DNA of 64,000 bases from Lycorma delicatula (Eukaryota; Arthropoda; Insecta; Hemiptera; Fulgoridae). The notes under the pieces were generated by a model. That model searched no databases and was not told the origin of the DNA. It was given only the letters and a program-made list of their open reading frames with translations. Each line of letters opens with the position of its first letter. Within the stretch, counting starts at the first letter, position 1. The stretch covers positions 59,703,701-59,767,700 of the forward strand of contig NC_134463.1 of assembly GCF_047948215.1 (NCBI RefSeq), given 5' to 3'. The position numbers were made by a program, and so were the translations under genes. Below, piece after piece: positions 45,656-58,020 of this stretch.

Positions 45656-47034
45656 TCTCTACCCCTCTACCCCTCTTCTCCTACAGTCTCAATTTCACAA
45701 TATTTTGAGTTTCCACATGTCCTAAAATCAAAAGTTTCAGTTACAAAATTAAGTCAACATTTGGTTTACAAAATTTATACATATGTTGACATATTTTATG
45801 GATTATATCTAAGGAATGATGGATGTATCTAACATACAATAGTGAAGTCGATAAAATAGCTTGAATATTATACAGATTAATCCTTTTAATTTTTTTAAAA
45901 TATGTAGGGGCGTTAAGGTATTGAGAGACATTTTATTAAAATGTGTAAGATTGACTGTTGAACAATTTTAGTTTTAAGCGCACAGCTAAAACGTTATGAA
46001 ATTTTACAAAAACGTTTTCTAAAATCCATCTATTGACTATTGTATATTTGAATTTTCAAACCTTTTTAGTGGTTTAAAAAAATTTCTTTAATGATTTTCA
46101 GTAATTTTTCTTTAGATAAAATATATTTAAGATCGTTTGAATGAAAATAATTTTGAACTGTTGAAGTTAGAAGAGAAGTTACGTTTTAAACTATATTCAA
46201 ATACTGGAAAATTTGAGCGATACTCATCTATGTTTTTTATTTATCTAAAACTGAGGTGTTGACGTAATTAAACAAATATGAACTTCATTGCGATATATTC
46301 ATATTTTCATAGTAAAGATGTTTTTTTTTTAAACTGTATTCTAATATCATAAATTTTGTATTGTCATCTGATGGAAATCCCTTTTCTTTGTGATATAAAA
46401 TCATGAAGTTAGTATCTATTTTTAATATCGGCTTTAATTATTTTAATGAGTTAATATATATATATATTTTTAATTTTTCTTTTGTCTTTTTATTTCATAA
46501 AATTAATTATTAGATGCATGTTTTAATGTCTTCAAGGAAAAAAATGAATGTTAATTCAAGGTGTACTCTCTACTTCTTATGTTTATTAGACTACGTCTAT
46601 TATAAATAAAACTGTAAATGACCAAGGTTATTTGATTAATGTTGCATATAATTAAATTTAAAAAAAAAAAAATGTAAAGATTCCGCTTTATTTATTTATA
46701 GAATTATTACGTTTTATACATGATGGACAGCGTCCAATTTTATTGAAATTCTTTTACATATACGTACTATTTGTGTTTAGAATCGCAAAATTTCTTAATT
46801 TATGAAATATTATTTGTGCGTAATAAAAAGTTTTTTTTTTAATGTTTTTATTCTATAAAAATATGTAACTTTATTTCCCCATTATGTATATGCGATTATT
46901 TAAAATTCTCAAATCGTATTGTTTTATTGTAAACTGTTAACAAAAATATATATATATAATTTTATAATTTAAGATTTTTGTTTAGCAAAGATTTTAATCT
47001 AAAATTTAAGTTCTTAAACTCAGTTATATAGCTT
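45656..47034. other. AT-rich stretch without recognised genes
   Basis: No gene. TA runs near 46455-46470 and 46945-46960. Confidence 0.4.
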
Positions 47035-48663
47035 TTTAATAAATAATATCCTTGCAGCAATGCTGCGAGAAGGAAAATATGGTAATCATAAAAAAATGGG
47101 GTATGTTTTTTTTGCATTTTCGACGTTTCTTTGCCCCAGGGACACCAAAAATAAAAAAAGTGGGGAGTAATGTTCGTAAGTATGTACGTAGATAACGTGT
47201 GTTGACGTGTTTGAAGTTTAATAACTTTTGACTGGATGAACCATTTTGATGAAATTTAGTACAGAGAATCGTGTATATGGGGGTCTGTTAAATGTGTATA
47301 TAACAGTTTTGTTAAAATTTTGGGATCAATGGCTTCAGGGAGTGGGATAGGTAGTTTATTTGGGGGTCAATTTTCTCAACATATTTCTAGCATAACCCCC
47401 ACTTTATATTAAGCTCAGTACATAGTATATGCTTAAATTATCATTTATAAAGTTACCTTCAACAGCTCCCGTCTGCCCAAATATAAGAAAAGATTTTTTT
47501 TTAATCTATTGCATACTTTTTAACCGAATTTACTTTTTATGTCTTCCTAGTAATGCAAGGGACCCAAAGAAAAAATACTTGGGGGCATTATTAGGTGTGG
47601 GAGCATTGATCAGAGATTAAAATATCTATTTTTAAAATTTTTTTAAACATTTTTGGTCTATTTAAACTTTTTGTTAATAATTTTACAATAAAATTTTATC
47701 ATTATTCACCCCTCACCATCACAAAAGAAATCTTAGATAGCTTTTTATTGGTTGTACATCTAAATTTTTTTTTTTAGTTTCTTCTTTAACATATTTGAAA
47801 AATAAAAAAAACTTCTTGGAAGGTGATTTTGGTGGTGGTGGAGCAGAAAAAATATGATTTTTTTTTTTTAATTTTAAAAACCAAAAACTTATTATTTTTC
47901 ACGTATTATTTTTACCACTTAATGATTAATTCGTAGTATCGCTAAAACGTTACCCAAGATTTCTTTTAGGTGGTGGGGGTGAATTATGATGATATTCTAT
48001 TGAAATATTATTACTAGAAATTAATTATTTAAACTTTTAATATTATTAAAAGTTTTAATAAACCAAAAAAGTTGAAAAAAATCAAAAAAATTGATTTTTT
48101 TAAATTTTTGATTGGCCCCCCCAACCCGAATTTTGATCCAAAATAATTTTTTTTGGATCGCTTGCTCTACTATTATGCCTAGGAAGACATTAAAATAAAA
48201 TCGGTTTAAATATACGCAATAAATAAAAGATAGCTTTTTTCCAATTTTGGTAAAGGGGGAATTTTGAGGTAAATTTAAAAAACAAAATGGTAAGATTAAA
48301 TATGTATATATGTATGTATTGAGCTTAATATATAGTGGGATTATGTTTGCAAGTTTTGACAAAATTGACCCCCAGAAATTCCCTCCCTCACTTCGTAGAC
48401 ATTGACCCCAAAATTTTCTCAAAAAATTGTTACATATGCACGGGTTTAAAAAATTTCATAAAAATCTGATAATCCAGTTAAAAGTTTCAAACACGCCATA
48501 CATATATACGTAGTACGAATGTTATCTCCTTTTTAATGAGGGGATTCCTTGGTCATTAAACGTCGAGAAATACAAAAAATTGCAAAACTTATTTTTTGGC
48601 TGATAACTCTACTTTCCTTCTTGCAGTATAGCTCTAAAACTGTGAAGCCAGGAAAGTAAAACT
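47035..48663. mobile_element. Foldback element, family P copy 2, complete
   Basis: The left arm (47035-47600) and right arm (48110-48663) are inverted copies over about 550 bp. Landmarks in both arms are CTGCGAGAAGG / CTGCAAGAAGG, TTTTCGACGTTT / CTCGACGTTTAATG, TAACTTTTGACTGGAT / AACTTTTAACTGGATT, and GGGGGTCAATTTTCTC / GGGGGTCAATTTTGTC. Then come ATATTAAGCTCA in both arms and TATGTCTTCCTAGTAATG / AATGTCTTCCTAGGCATA. The centre has poly(T)-rich sequence and inverted CACCACC modules. It encodes nothing convincing; the 133-codon minus-strand ORF at 48021-48422 crosses an arm boundary and has no motif. It is a non-autonomous foldback transposon. Confidence 0.75.
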
Positions 48664-48904
48664 GTACCAAAGATATATTTATTTTAATTTTGTCTTTTTA
48701 AAGTCGATTTCAAATTAAGGGTTAGTTGGTTGTTTGCAGATTTGGTTATTTCGGCACTGGTTTCTGCGGTACAAATTTAAAGACGTCTTAAAAAGTTTTT
48801 GTTAATTTTTCAAATTTTGGGTTTTTAAATATATTATAAAACTTTGCATTTTTATTCCTAAATGTTACAAAATTATGTATGGTAATGGTGCGCCAAAAAA
48901 AAAA

Positions 48905-49620
48905 AATGATGTGAACACCACATGACTTCCTTGTACACAAAATTACATATACAAAAAATTAAATTTAAAATTTTTTTAAAATGAAAAGTACATAAAATTT
49001 TTTCATTAATAACCTCTGATTTTTTAGTTTTTTTATTGTTATTGTTGAATTATTATGTGTTGTAAAGCTTTCTTTTAAAATCAGAGGTTAATTATTGATA
49101 AATGAATAATTTAAATTAAAAAAAACGGTTAAAAAAAGAAAAGGAGATGAGTTGATTCCAACCGATGTGTGTTTCCTTATAAAATCCAAATATTTTATTA
49201 ATTAAAATTTTTCCAAATATTTTATTAATTAAAATTTTATTTCGCTATAACTTTGGAACCAATGAAAATAAGTACCATATATGATATATCGTTGAAAAGA
49301 TCTCAATGAGGGCTTTTTACTGTAGTTAAAAAAAAAAGTCCCAATCCAAAGTTTTTTGAATTTTGGGCTTTTTATGGACACTTTTGGTCCAGTCAATTGC
49401 AATCAAAAGGGGAGGTGCACAACTAGATGTTACAAAAGTTCTAAATCCAAAATTTCAACATCCTACGGCTAATCGTTTTCTAGTTATGCGAGATACGTAC
49501 GTATGTACAGACGTCACGCCAAAGCTAGTGAAAATGGATTCAGGGATGGTCAAAATGGATATTTCCGTTGAAATTTGAAAATCGAAGTTTTTCTCGATAA
49601 CAAACTTCGTACAAGGTGTA
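48905..49620 (+). repeat. Family X repeat, copy 7
   Basis: It starts GATGTGAACACCACATGACT. TTTATTAATTAAAATTTTTCCAAATA shows a local ~25-bp tandem duplication near 49190-49230. The body has CAATCAAAAGGGGAGGTGCA, ATACGTACGTATGTACAGAC and GGATATTTCCGTTGAAAT. It ends GATAACAAACTTCGTACAAG like copy 2. Confidence 0.75.
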
Positions 49621-49866
49621 TAAAAAATCCTTTGGCGTATTTGAAATAAAAATACTGTCGACAGCAAAGCTGGAAAGTTAAACTTTTGACATTTTTTTTT
49701 ATTGTATTTAATTCATTTTTAACAATAATTTTATAAAATTATTGTACAATTTTTTTTCTACGTGTAGCAACCTTTTTTTTATTATTTTCCATAAATGTTA
49801 AGGTAGATTTTTATATTCAATCATTATGCTAAAATCTTATTTATGAACTACTACAAGTTGATTGAC
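49621..49866 (+). repeat. Flank shared with 3216-3475
   Basis: Matches the sequence after X copy 2 through TCTACAAGTTGATTGAC-type landmarks (ATCATTATGCTAAAATCTTA, ACTACTACAAGTTGATTGAC). The match ends where X copy 8 begins. Confidence 0.7.
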
Positions 49867-50383
49867 TATTATATTTTTTTTTTTTTATTGTTTATATTGA
49901 ATTATTAATTATTATTTATCGTAATTTTTTTTTAAATCAGAGATTAATAATTATTAATAAATCAATACATTTAAATTGAAGGAAATGAAGTCTGATTCGA
50001 ACCGATTTGTGCCTTTTTTTTGCAAGTTCCAAATATTTAATTAATTAAACCTTTATTTGGCTATAACTCTGGAACCAATGAAAATAAATACGAATTATGA
50101 TATTATGTTGAAAAGCTCTCAATGAGAGCTTGTTACTACAGTTAAAAATTCCAAAAACCAATGGTTTTGGATTTTGAGCTTTTTTGGACACATTTAGTCC
50201 AGTTGAAATTGCAATCAAAAGAGGATGCGCACAATTAGATGTTGCAACAGTTCTAAATGCAGACGTCATGCCGAAACTATTCAAATTCGATTCGGGGATT
50301 GTCAAAATGGATATTTCCGTTGAAATCTGAAAACCGAAATTTTTCGTGATCACAATACTTCCTTTACTTCGTACGAGGAAGTA
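49867..50383 (+). repeat. Family X repeat, copy 8 (deleted subfamily, 5' truncated)
   Basis: The outermost left end is missing. It continues through the reverse B-box-like GTCTGATTCGAACCGATTTG, GAACCAATGAAAATAAATAC, AAAGAGGATGCGCACAATTA, TCTAAATGCAGACGTCATGC (the deletion junction seen in copy 6) and ends CTTCGTACGAGGAAGT. Confidence 0.75.
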
Positions 50384-51954
50384 AAGAATTATGACGCTAT
50401 GTCAGCATTTCTCTAATCATAGTAAGAACAATTAGAATTCTATTTAGAAAAAATATTTTGTTTGCATGAATATTAAATTAGTAAGAGAGTTCTGTTTATT
50501 TACGTTTTTTTGAATAATTTCTTTTAATTGCTAATTTTAATAATAATAATTTGTATATTCTTCAGGTAATATCTTAATGGATCGTGTGAATGTAACAAGA
50601 TAGAAAACCTAGGTATTCGGGGTTATTTATTATACTCTTTTCCTAAGTATTATTTTTTTTTGTAAATATTATAATATTTTCTTATTTCTTCAACACGTTT
50701 AAAGTAAACAATGAATAAATTATTATTATTTAATAAAAAATATTATTATAATGCTGGTATTTCGTAATCACCGTCATCTGGTGTGTAGGACATTATAGGA
50801 CCATAAATACACTATAGAGTATATATATATATTATATATATATATATTTTATTTTATTTTATTTTTCTTTTAGTATTAGGTATAATAAGCGTAAAAGATT
50901 ACCCAGTAACAATACGGTTGCAAGAAAGAATAAAAAATAATTTGCCAATTGTTATTGTTTTATAATATACATGTACATTTAATATTTCCTTAACTTTCTC
51001 AACATAAAAGCCTATTTTTCATAATTTGTCCTTACGTCATAAAATGAAAATTAATGATATATCCTTGAAAATGTCCTGTCAGTGAAGGATGCAATTAAAT
51101 TACTATTTGTTATGCTATTGTATTTGTTTTTTATTATAATTATTTTTATAATATTGTTCTTATAACCCTACAAATGTTAATGAAAGTTATTATTAAAATA
51201 TATTTTATTACTCCGCTACTGGTGTCTATATATAACTTGCTTTGTAAAATCAACAATTATTTTGTTTTTTTTTTTAAAGTTAGATCCTGTTATCTTAATG
51301 ATTAATTTTTATTTTTAAATTATTTTGTTTTTCTTTAAGATTTTCTTAGTTTTTATAATTCAATTTTAATTAAATTTGGCTGATATTTCTGCAAGAATGA
51401 TTATTTCATGAACGTGATTTAGTATTATTTGAATTTATTGTAGGAGTTTTGAGAAGCAAGATAAATTAAATAGCTTGTAGTGTTTAGTGTACACGGATAT
51501 TTTTTTTATAATAATCCAGTAAATAAGCTTGAATGAATCCAAAATAAACTTTTGAGAAACGAATTTTTACAAAGGTTTTTTTTTGTCATAACTGCCCATG
51601 CCATCAAATATTTATTTAAAGATTTTATTCAGCAATACGCTACATTTGAAATTAATTCTAGAATGTATTCATGTTTTTTGGATATTAGTGAACCGTCGTT
51701 TTTATTCTACACCCATGTTATAAGGAACTATTTTTCATCATTAAATAAATTTCTGAAATATTATATAATGATTCCAGCGATCTTAATATTATCAATGATT
51801 AATTTAGAGAATTATGCGTATTCCTTTAATTAATCGATTAATAATTTTTAATTTTTTGTTTTGATCGTATTTGTTTTTTGAAATTTTTATTGGAAGCGTT
51901 TCACTACAACGATGTTTCAATCATTCTGTATTTTGTCATCGTTTTTTATTATTT
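50384..51954. other. AT-rich stretch without recognised genes
   Basis: TA microsatellites at about 50820-50850. A 93-codon plus-strand ORF at 51552-51833 is F/I/N/Y-rich with no motif and is probably chance. No RNA gene. Confidence 0.4.
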
Positions 51955-52561
51955 TTACTTCCTTGTACGAAGTAAAGGAAGTACTGTGATCGCAAAAAAT
52001 TTCGGTTTTCAGATTTCAACGGAAATATCCATTTTGACTATCCCTGAATCCATTTTGACTAGTTTCGAAGTGACTTCTGTACGTACGTTTACGTATGTAT
52101 CTCGCATAACTGAAAAACGATTAGACGTAGGATGTTGAAATTTAGGATTTAGAACTGTTGTAACATCTAGTTGTAAACCTCCCATTTTGATTCCAGTCGA
52201 CTGTGAACCAAAAGCGTCCAAAAATGTTGAACTTTTTTTTAACTGCAGTTATAAGCTCTCATTGCGAGCTTTTCAACGCTATATCATGAATGGTACTTAT
52301 TTTCATTAAATATTTGAATCTTACAAGAGGAAGGCACATCGGTTCGAATCAGATTTTGTTATCTCCTTTTTTGTTATTTAAATTATTCTTATTATTAACC
52401 TCTGATAGTAAAATACGTTTTACAATAAATAATAATTCTATAAAAAATCAAAAAAATCTGAAAAAATATCAGTTATTAATGAAATAAAAATTTTATGTTG
52501 TTTGAAAAATTATGTAATTTAATAGGCGTATAAGGAGGTCATGATGTGTCCACATCAGATT
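51955..52561 (-). repeat. Family X repeat, copy 9
   Basis: Near full length, reversed. It begins TACTTCCTTGTACGAAGTAA, then CAACGGAAATATCCATTTTG, TACGTACGTTTACGTATG, ATCTAGTTGTAAACCTCCCA, CACATCGGTTCGAATCAGAT, and ends AAGGAGGTCATGATGTGTCC and ACATCAGATTTTTT. Confidence 0.8.
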
Positions 52562-52627
52562 TTTTAATTTTTATTTATTAATGATACATTTATTATTGAT
52601 TAATCCTCTTTATAATTATTTATCCTT

Positions 52628-52960
52628 TTTTACTTTTCCGTCTAGCGCTATAACCGTAGAAGGGAAAGTATTGTCGGTCAGTTTGGGCATACGCGGGTTT
52701 TTACCGGATCTTGACGTTTTGACACCTAAGGAACCCGGAAACCGTATGAAAATTTTCCGGATATTAATGTTCGTATGTACGTGTATGTATTCGGTTTTGG
52801 GCTCTAAATCACCTTATACCTGAAAAACTACTGGACCGATTTTGACCACTTGGTCAAATTACTTCAATATATAAGACATTGATGTCATTAAATTTTCAAC
52901 TTAGAAGGTCAAGGGGGTGAGACTGTAGAGCAAGGTCATCCTCAGTATCTCAAGATTTCG
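52628..52960 (+). repeat. Family T repeat, 5' part
   Basis: It opens TTTACTTTTCCGTCTAGCGC, then GTATGTACGTGTATGTATTC, TACCTGAAAAACTACTGGAC and CGATTTTGACCACTTGG, the same order of modules as other T copies. The 80-codon ORF across it is not supported by the other copies. Confidence 0.5.
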
Positions 52961-53269
52961 TCTAATTAAGGTAAAAATATGTATTTTGTCACACGATGTA
53001 CGTAGTCCATTTTCATCAAGATTATATATAGTGTTTGGGACAAGTTTGATAAACTTAAACTGATTTAGGACAACAAAATAAACAAAACCGTTCATAAAGA
53101 AAAAGTCACTTCATTTTCCTTCCTATCTGACATTTTGTGATTTTTAATAAAAATGATATCTTAAGAATAGAATAAGATATTTTTATGAGATTTTCTGTAG
53201 ATGTATCAAAATTTTTTTTTTTAAATTCCTTCTTGAATGCGTAATGTAGAAAATAATGATGGTTTATGC

Positions 53270-53538
53270 CAGTGGTTCCCAAACTTTTCCGAGTCGCAGC
53301 GCCCTTTTTCAATTAAAATTTTTCCATGCCGCCCTAACCCAATTAAAATTAGGACTACTCATACGTAAGAGATAATAATAAATAAAACTCGTGTATATTC
53401 ATTATATTTTTACTTTATTAATATTAAATTAATAATTATAAATCTCTTGGTCCAATTAATTATGAAGCTTTTGCAATATTTCGCGACGCCCGTGTGAAGA
53501 GGCCGCGGTTCCCCAGGGCGACAGTTTGGGAATCATTG
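53270..53538. mobile_element. hAT-type MITE with 8-bp TSD
   Basis: The terminal repeats are CAGTGGTTCCCAAACTTTT on the left and the reverse of CAGTTTGGGAATCATTG on the right, the classic hAT non-autonomous ends. The flanking octamers GTTTATGC (53262-53269) and GTGTATGC (53539-53546) agree at seven of eight positions, as expected for a hAT target duplication. Subterminal CGCAGCGCCC and GGGCGACAG are mirrored. It is 269 bp with no ORF, and was moved in trans by a hAT transposase. Confidence 0.9.
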
Positions 53539-53546
53539 GTGTATGC

Positions 53547-54070
53547 CATTCGCAGGAAAAGTGAATTATTTATTCGATTCAGGTTACTTGTTTATCGTTT
53601 TTTGGGTAATTACTACATACATACTATGTATGATATTATGTAAATATGATTACTCATACTTACTTTTGTACTATTATGTACTATTATGAAATGTGAGTTC
53701 AGAATTACGTGATTTTGAAAATTGTTTAAACTAATTTTTGAAAATTTATTAAACTAATTTCCAACTGATTTATTAATATAAGACATATAAATGCATATAA
53801 AATTAATAATAACGTTTAATGAAAGCTTAAAATCCATGTACGATGTGCGGGCTATTTTTCTAGTTGCTCATGGTACATGGGTGTATATGATAATAATAAC
53901 TTTAAATGCGCTTTTCGCCCACGGTATTCTACCGGTTCATGAAAAAAGTACTTCAGAAATTTAAAAGCATACAAAAATTTCATAGAAAACCATATCAAGT
54001 TTGTCACCCAACATTCACTTTGGTTCTGTATGGCTTCCATTTGTAAAACGACATATATCCCCACATAAAA
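53547..54070. other. AT-rich spacer
   Basis: ACATACTATGTATGATATTATGTAAAT-type short palindromic runs near 53620; no gene. Confidence 0.35.
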
Positions 54071-54475
54071 TTGATTTCATTCCAGAATGTAGCCAGCAAG
54101 TCCGGCGTTACCTCTGAAGCTGCGGCGTTAATTCATAGTCTTAGCTTAATAAGGTCAGAAGGCAAAGGCGAAAACCGATATTTAATGAAACCCCACAAAG
54201 AAACTCTAGAGGGGTCAAATGTGGGGAGGGAAGTGGACATGAAATTGGAGCTTCACGACCGATCCACCCACCTGGGCGAGTATCAAGAAAATCTCGGACT
54301 TTTATGCAGCAGTGAGGTGATTAATGATACTCCACAAGAAAAAATATAGCTTGGTCAAATCTGTGGAGCCATAAAATTGGACCTTCATGATCGATCCACC
54401 GACCTAGGAATCGACTTCTAGACTTCTAGACGGTAGTGAGGTGATGCCCCGTCTTGCTGATAGTAAGACAATCCT
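54071..54475. repeat. Internally duplicated GC-richer segment
   Basis: AATTGGAGCTTCACGACCGA and TCCACCCACCTGG (near 54243) recur as AATTGGACCTTCATGATCGA and TCCACCGACCTAGG (near 54375), both followed by AGTGAGGTGAT. The units are ~130 bp apart. A 92-codon plus ORF spans the first unit only. It adjoins the LINE 3' region on its right and may be part of that element. Confidence 0.45.
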
Positions 54476-55183
54476 GGTCATTAGAAAATTTGAAGCATGT
54501 CCAGATAAACGATGCATGTCCAAGTAAACCATTTACGGGATGCGACTCGGAAGAAGAACGGGCCGTTAAGAAAAACAACCTTTCTCAACGAAGCTTTGTT
54601 ACCAAGAGTAAATTGTATGCATACTAGTACGTTCCCTACCGTACTCTCTACGAAAATTACGTTGAACTGTTTTTTGGTTTTCTTGGTATTTCTCCTGCCA
54701 CCACCCCATACGGTCGCTTTAAAACATAAGACCGAATGTTTGTGCCAAAAACGGTTATTGAGTCGTTTAGCGACCACTGTCCTAACTAGCTCCTAGAGCT
54801 AACCTAAAAGCATGAGCGGAATAAGCGTGATACCGTACACCACTCGCTGTCGTGTCCCACCGCCCACTTGTCATATATCACTAAAATGGGTAGGCGCACC
54901 CCTTCAACTATTAAAACATATATGACTATCAATAATTAAATTTATCTCGTCGAAGACAGCAATTCGCTGCCACTCCTAGGCCGCTGAATGCCAGCGAGTA
55001 CCTGTACACCATTAAAGCGCTTGGAGCCTTAATCTAGCTGGTAGCCAGCTGTATCTCTACAGCAGCGCGGTAGGAGTCTTTTCCCTTATCTAAACTACTG
55101 ATGCCGGTTGAAGGAAGCAACCGCATCAAGGAACTCCCACACGGTCCGATAATGCGGCTCTTGTCACATTGACTCGCCGCTTG
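54476..55183 (-). mobile_element. Probable LINE 3' untranslated region
   Basis: GC-rich relative to the window and directly downstream (on the minus strand) of a LINE ORF that stops at 55184. No coding frame; two opposed ~95-codon ORFs near 54481-54796 overlap each other and have no motif. I infer that it is the 3' UTR from position and composition; no poly(A) tail was found. Confidence 0.45.
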
Positions 55184-55960
55184 TTAGTGGCCAATTTTCC
55201 CCTTGACCACTAAGTTCCAGGGGGGCCTGAGTTCTACCCCCCTCCCAAGAGCTGGGCAGTTGAAGATCATGTGTTCGTTCCACTGAACTTCCCCATAGAC
55301 GCACAGATCATCAGCTGCCAGGAGGAACCGAAAAAAATATTGGTTTAAATTTACATGGTTGGAAAGTACTCGGGCTCCCGTTGCCATTAAAAACGAAGGA
55401 GAAGCATGATATTCCCCCAGATCCTGTATAAATCTATACAAGGACCTTCCTTGAGTCGTGGCATGCCATTCTTGTTGCCACGCTTCCATCGCGAGGCTGT
55501 AAAGCCTCCTCCGCAGGCCGGAGATAGGCAACTATTCGAAATTTAGAACCGGTGCATTGAGATCACCGTTCCGCTCCGATATAGGCCCGGCTCAAAACCT
55601 CTTCACAAATACCTCGGCCTCCCTGCCTCTTCGCAATTTCCAGATGGCCACCCGAACTTTCACCACAAAATCGATTGGGAGAGCCTTTCCCAATACCTCG
55701 TAGCCTCGTAGCCTCGTAGGAGGTTGTTTTAAAAACAACAATTCAGGCTCTGCGCTGTGCACTCCTTTTAAATTTTGAATAAGCGCTCGATTTCTTTCCA
55801 ACCTATGCGTCCAAACGGACGCCGCTTAAGAGGTCATACTTTCGAAGACACCTCGGTACACCATGAACAAATGACAGCCCGACAGTCCGTAATCCGTAAT
55901 GTTGAATTGCAGTTGCTGACACACTGCACGTTCCGCACCAGTAAATGTATCCATTTTTAA
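55184..55960 (-). mobile_element. LINE C-terminal ORF fragment, frameshifted
   Basis: From about 55930 the minus strand encodes YGLSGCHLFMVYRGVFESMT, then AASVWTHRLERNRALIQNLK (after a stop), VLGKALPIDFVVKVRVAIWK and LRRGREAEVFVKRF. After a stop, WQQEWHATTQGRSLYRFIQD follows, then FFRFLLAADDLCVYGEVQWN and EHMIFNCPALGRGVELR. This order (YRGVF block, ALP-ID-VR block, terminal W...GRS-Y-FI, C-x-G-...-EH-x4-CP) is that of R1/Jockey-type LINE polyproteins after the reverse transcriptase. A second zinc-binding Cys appears lost (LCVYGE for C-x-C-G). CCTCGTAG repeated three times near 55700 is a local slippage. The RT itself is absent, so the copy is dead. Sequence upstream of 55930 may belong to a different element. 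Confidence 0.8.
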
Positions 55961-57763
55961 CAACACTGTTGATAGCAATGGTGGACGATTTCGGTACTAA
56001 TATGTCAAAACTTGTTTTATGAAATGAGACCAAATAAATCAATTTTTTTGTGCTTTTAAATTTAAGTCGTTTTTGAATCGCCTGTATTTTAAGAAAACAG
56101 TTGTTCGCGGCTATTCTTTCTGTTATTCCAATTAGCAGGTCGTGTTACTTGTAAAATTATTTTCGTTAGTAAATTTAAAACCCTTAATTTATATTCCTTA
56201 TAGGCCTAGTAAGTTCCTGTTATAAATGATTCGTATTTTCTTATGTTGTCAGATATAATATGTTTGTGTCTTATGTAATCTTTATTATTATTTTTATTAC
56301 AATAGACAGTTAATTTAATGTCATTTACATTTAAAATAACAGGAAGCTGCGTTATTAGCAAATAATGACATTGCTATCGTACTAGTGAAATTTTTATTTA
56401 TATAGAAATTGTAGTATATTTTTTTTTACGATTCCTTTTTTTCATTTAGTTGTATTATTTAGTTTTTTAATTTTAAGTTAAAATTTTAAAGCAGTTATAA
56501 AAGAAAGTCTTTTTAATAAAAATTTTTAATGTTTTATTTTTATTTATATTAATATTTTATAATAATATTACGTTTGTTTATTAATCTCTTGATTATTCAC
56601 ATAGCTTTATGGAAAGTCATAGCTTTGTGGCAGTTCCTGGCAAGATTACGTTTAAATTTTATTATATTTTAACGAAATGTAATTTTGGTTTATGGTTTTA
56701 TTATCTCTAATTAATGAAAACTTATGATTATAAATGCTAATGACTAAATGATTATTTAGTTAGTTCCGTTTTGTATGGATGTAATTTATATCGTTATTGT
56801 GTTTTTGTAAAATTTAGTGTTGTTTTTTTTAATATACGAGATTGCAGTTTCATGTAACAAATGATATGTTATTAATTAGCATTATTCTTTATAATTATTT
56901 GTCTTGTTACAGTCTACCAGTTGTGTGTTACAATTTATTTTATTTAATAATTGAATTAAAATGAAAATCATTTTTTTTTCATTAACTTTGCTCATCGTCT
57001 GTAAATAATTTCAGTCTTTTACTATTATTATTATTATTATTTATGTGTATGTATTATATATAAATACAGTTTTTCTTTTCATGTATCACGAAATTTAGTT
57101 ACGGTCTAAAAAATCTTCATAAATTTAAACAAAAAATTATCAATTAAGAAAAGGAATAAAGAACAATAAAAGAATATAATTTTTAATCTATTCGTTTCCG
57201 AGAAGAAATTTCATGCAAATTGTAATTTTTTTTCTATTGTTTCTTGTAAAAGGTTTCCTAACTTTTCAAAACTTATAATTTTATAATTTTTTTTTCGTTT
57301 CGCCTAATTACGCTTAACATTTGTTAATATCCGAAATTTCTCTTCTTATTAAGTATTTATTTATTTTATCACAATATATGCTTTTAGTTTTTGTTTGTAA
57401 AAAATAAGGATTTTCTTGGGAATTCTACTATTATTTATCCTTAAAATACGATTTGTAATAGAAAATCTCTCATGCGTTATTATTTTTAAATTTCTGGAAT
57501 ATCATTTTTTGATGGTGGAGTTGTATAAATTGTGTCGTCCTTGGTAGGGGCAAAAATTTAAAAACCTTTTTTTGTTTCTTTTGGATTTCTTTTTAAAAAT
57601 CCGTGTCGATAATTTTCAGCCATTTTGTTACGTAGAATTCTCCTTCCTCGTACACATTCGGTGTTAGAGGAAGGCGAGGAAATTACGCTTCTGCGAATCG
57701 GTTAATTTGATCGTTTAGGGTTGTAAGTTATATTAGGTTATGTTACTAGTTATGTTTGGAAGA
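55961..57763. other. AT-rich stretch without recognised genes
   Basis: At 55940-56040 the minus strand reads MDTFTGAERAVC, similar to the start of some insect transposases (DUF4817 type), directly joined to the LINE fragment; this is weak. The remainder is AT-rich with no supported gene. Confidence 0.35.
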
Positions 57764-58020
57764 AGCCAAGCCCTTCTAGTGGTTAACTCATCGTAAATCG
57801 GCTGATTTCAAAGTCGAGAGTTGTAAGGTTCAAATCCTAGTAAAGGCAGTTACTTTTATATGAATTTGAATACTAGATGGTAGATACCGGTGTTCTTTGT
57901 TGGTTGGATTTCAATTAATCACACATCTCAGGAATGGTCGACCTGAGACTGTACGACTTCATTTATATTCATACATATCCTCTGAAGTTCGGTGGTTCCG
58001 GAGGCTAAACAGAAAAAAAT
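57764..58020 (+). mobile_element. tRNA-derived SINE, family S copy 5
   Basis: The best-preserved head: CCTTCTAGTGGTTAACTC (A box region) and AAGGTTCAAATCCTAG (consensus B box at 57830-57840). The body and tail follow: CTTTTATATGAATTTGAATA, GATACCGGTGTTCTTTG, CACACATCTCAGGAATGG, TCGACCTGAGACTG, and TTCCGGAGGCTAAACAG plus an A-run. These promoter boxes are what RNA polymerase III would have used. Confidence 0.9.

Noticed and set aside
49363..52221. ORFs repeated among X copies, such as 49363-49578 and 52009-52221
   Set aside because: The similar peptides come from the repeat itself; frames are broken in other X copies and on both strands.
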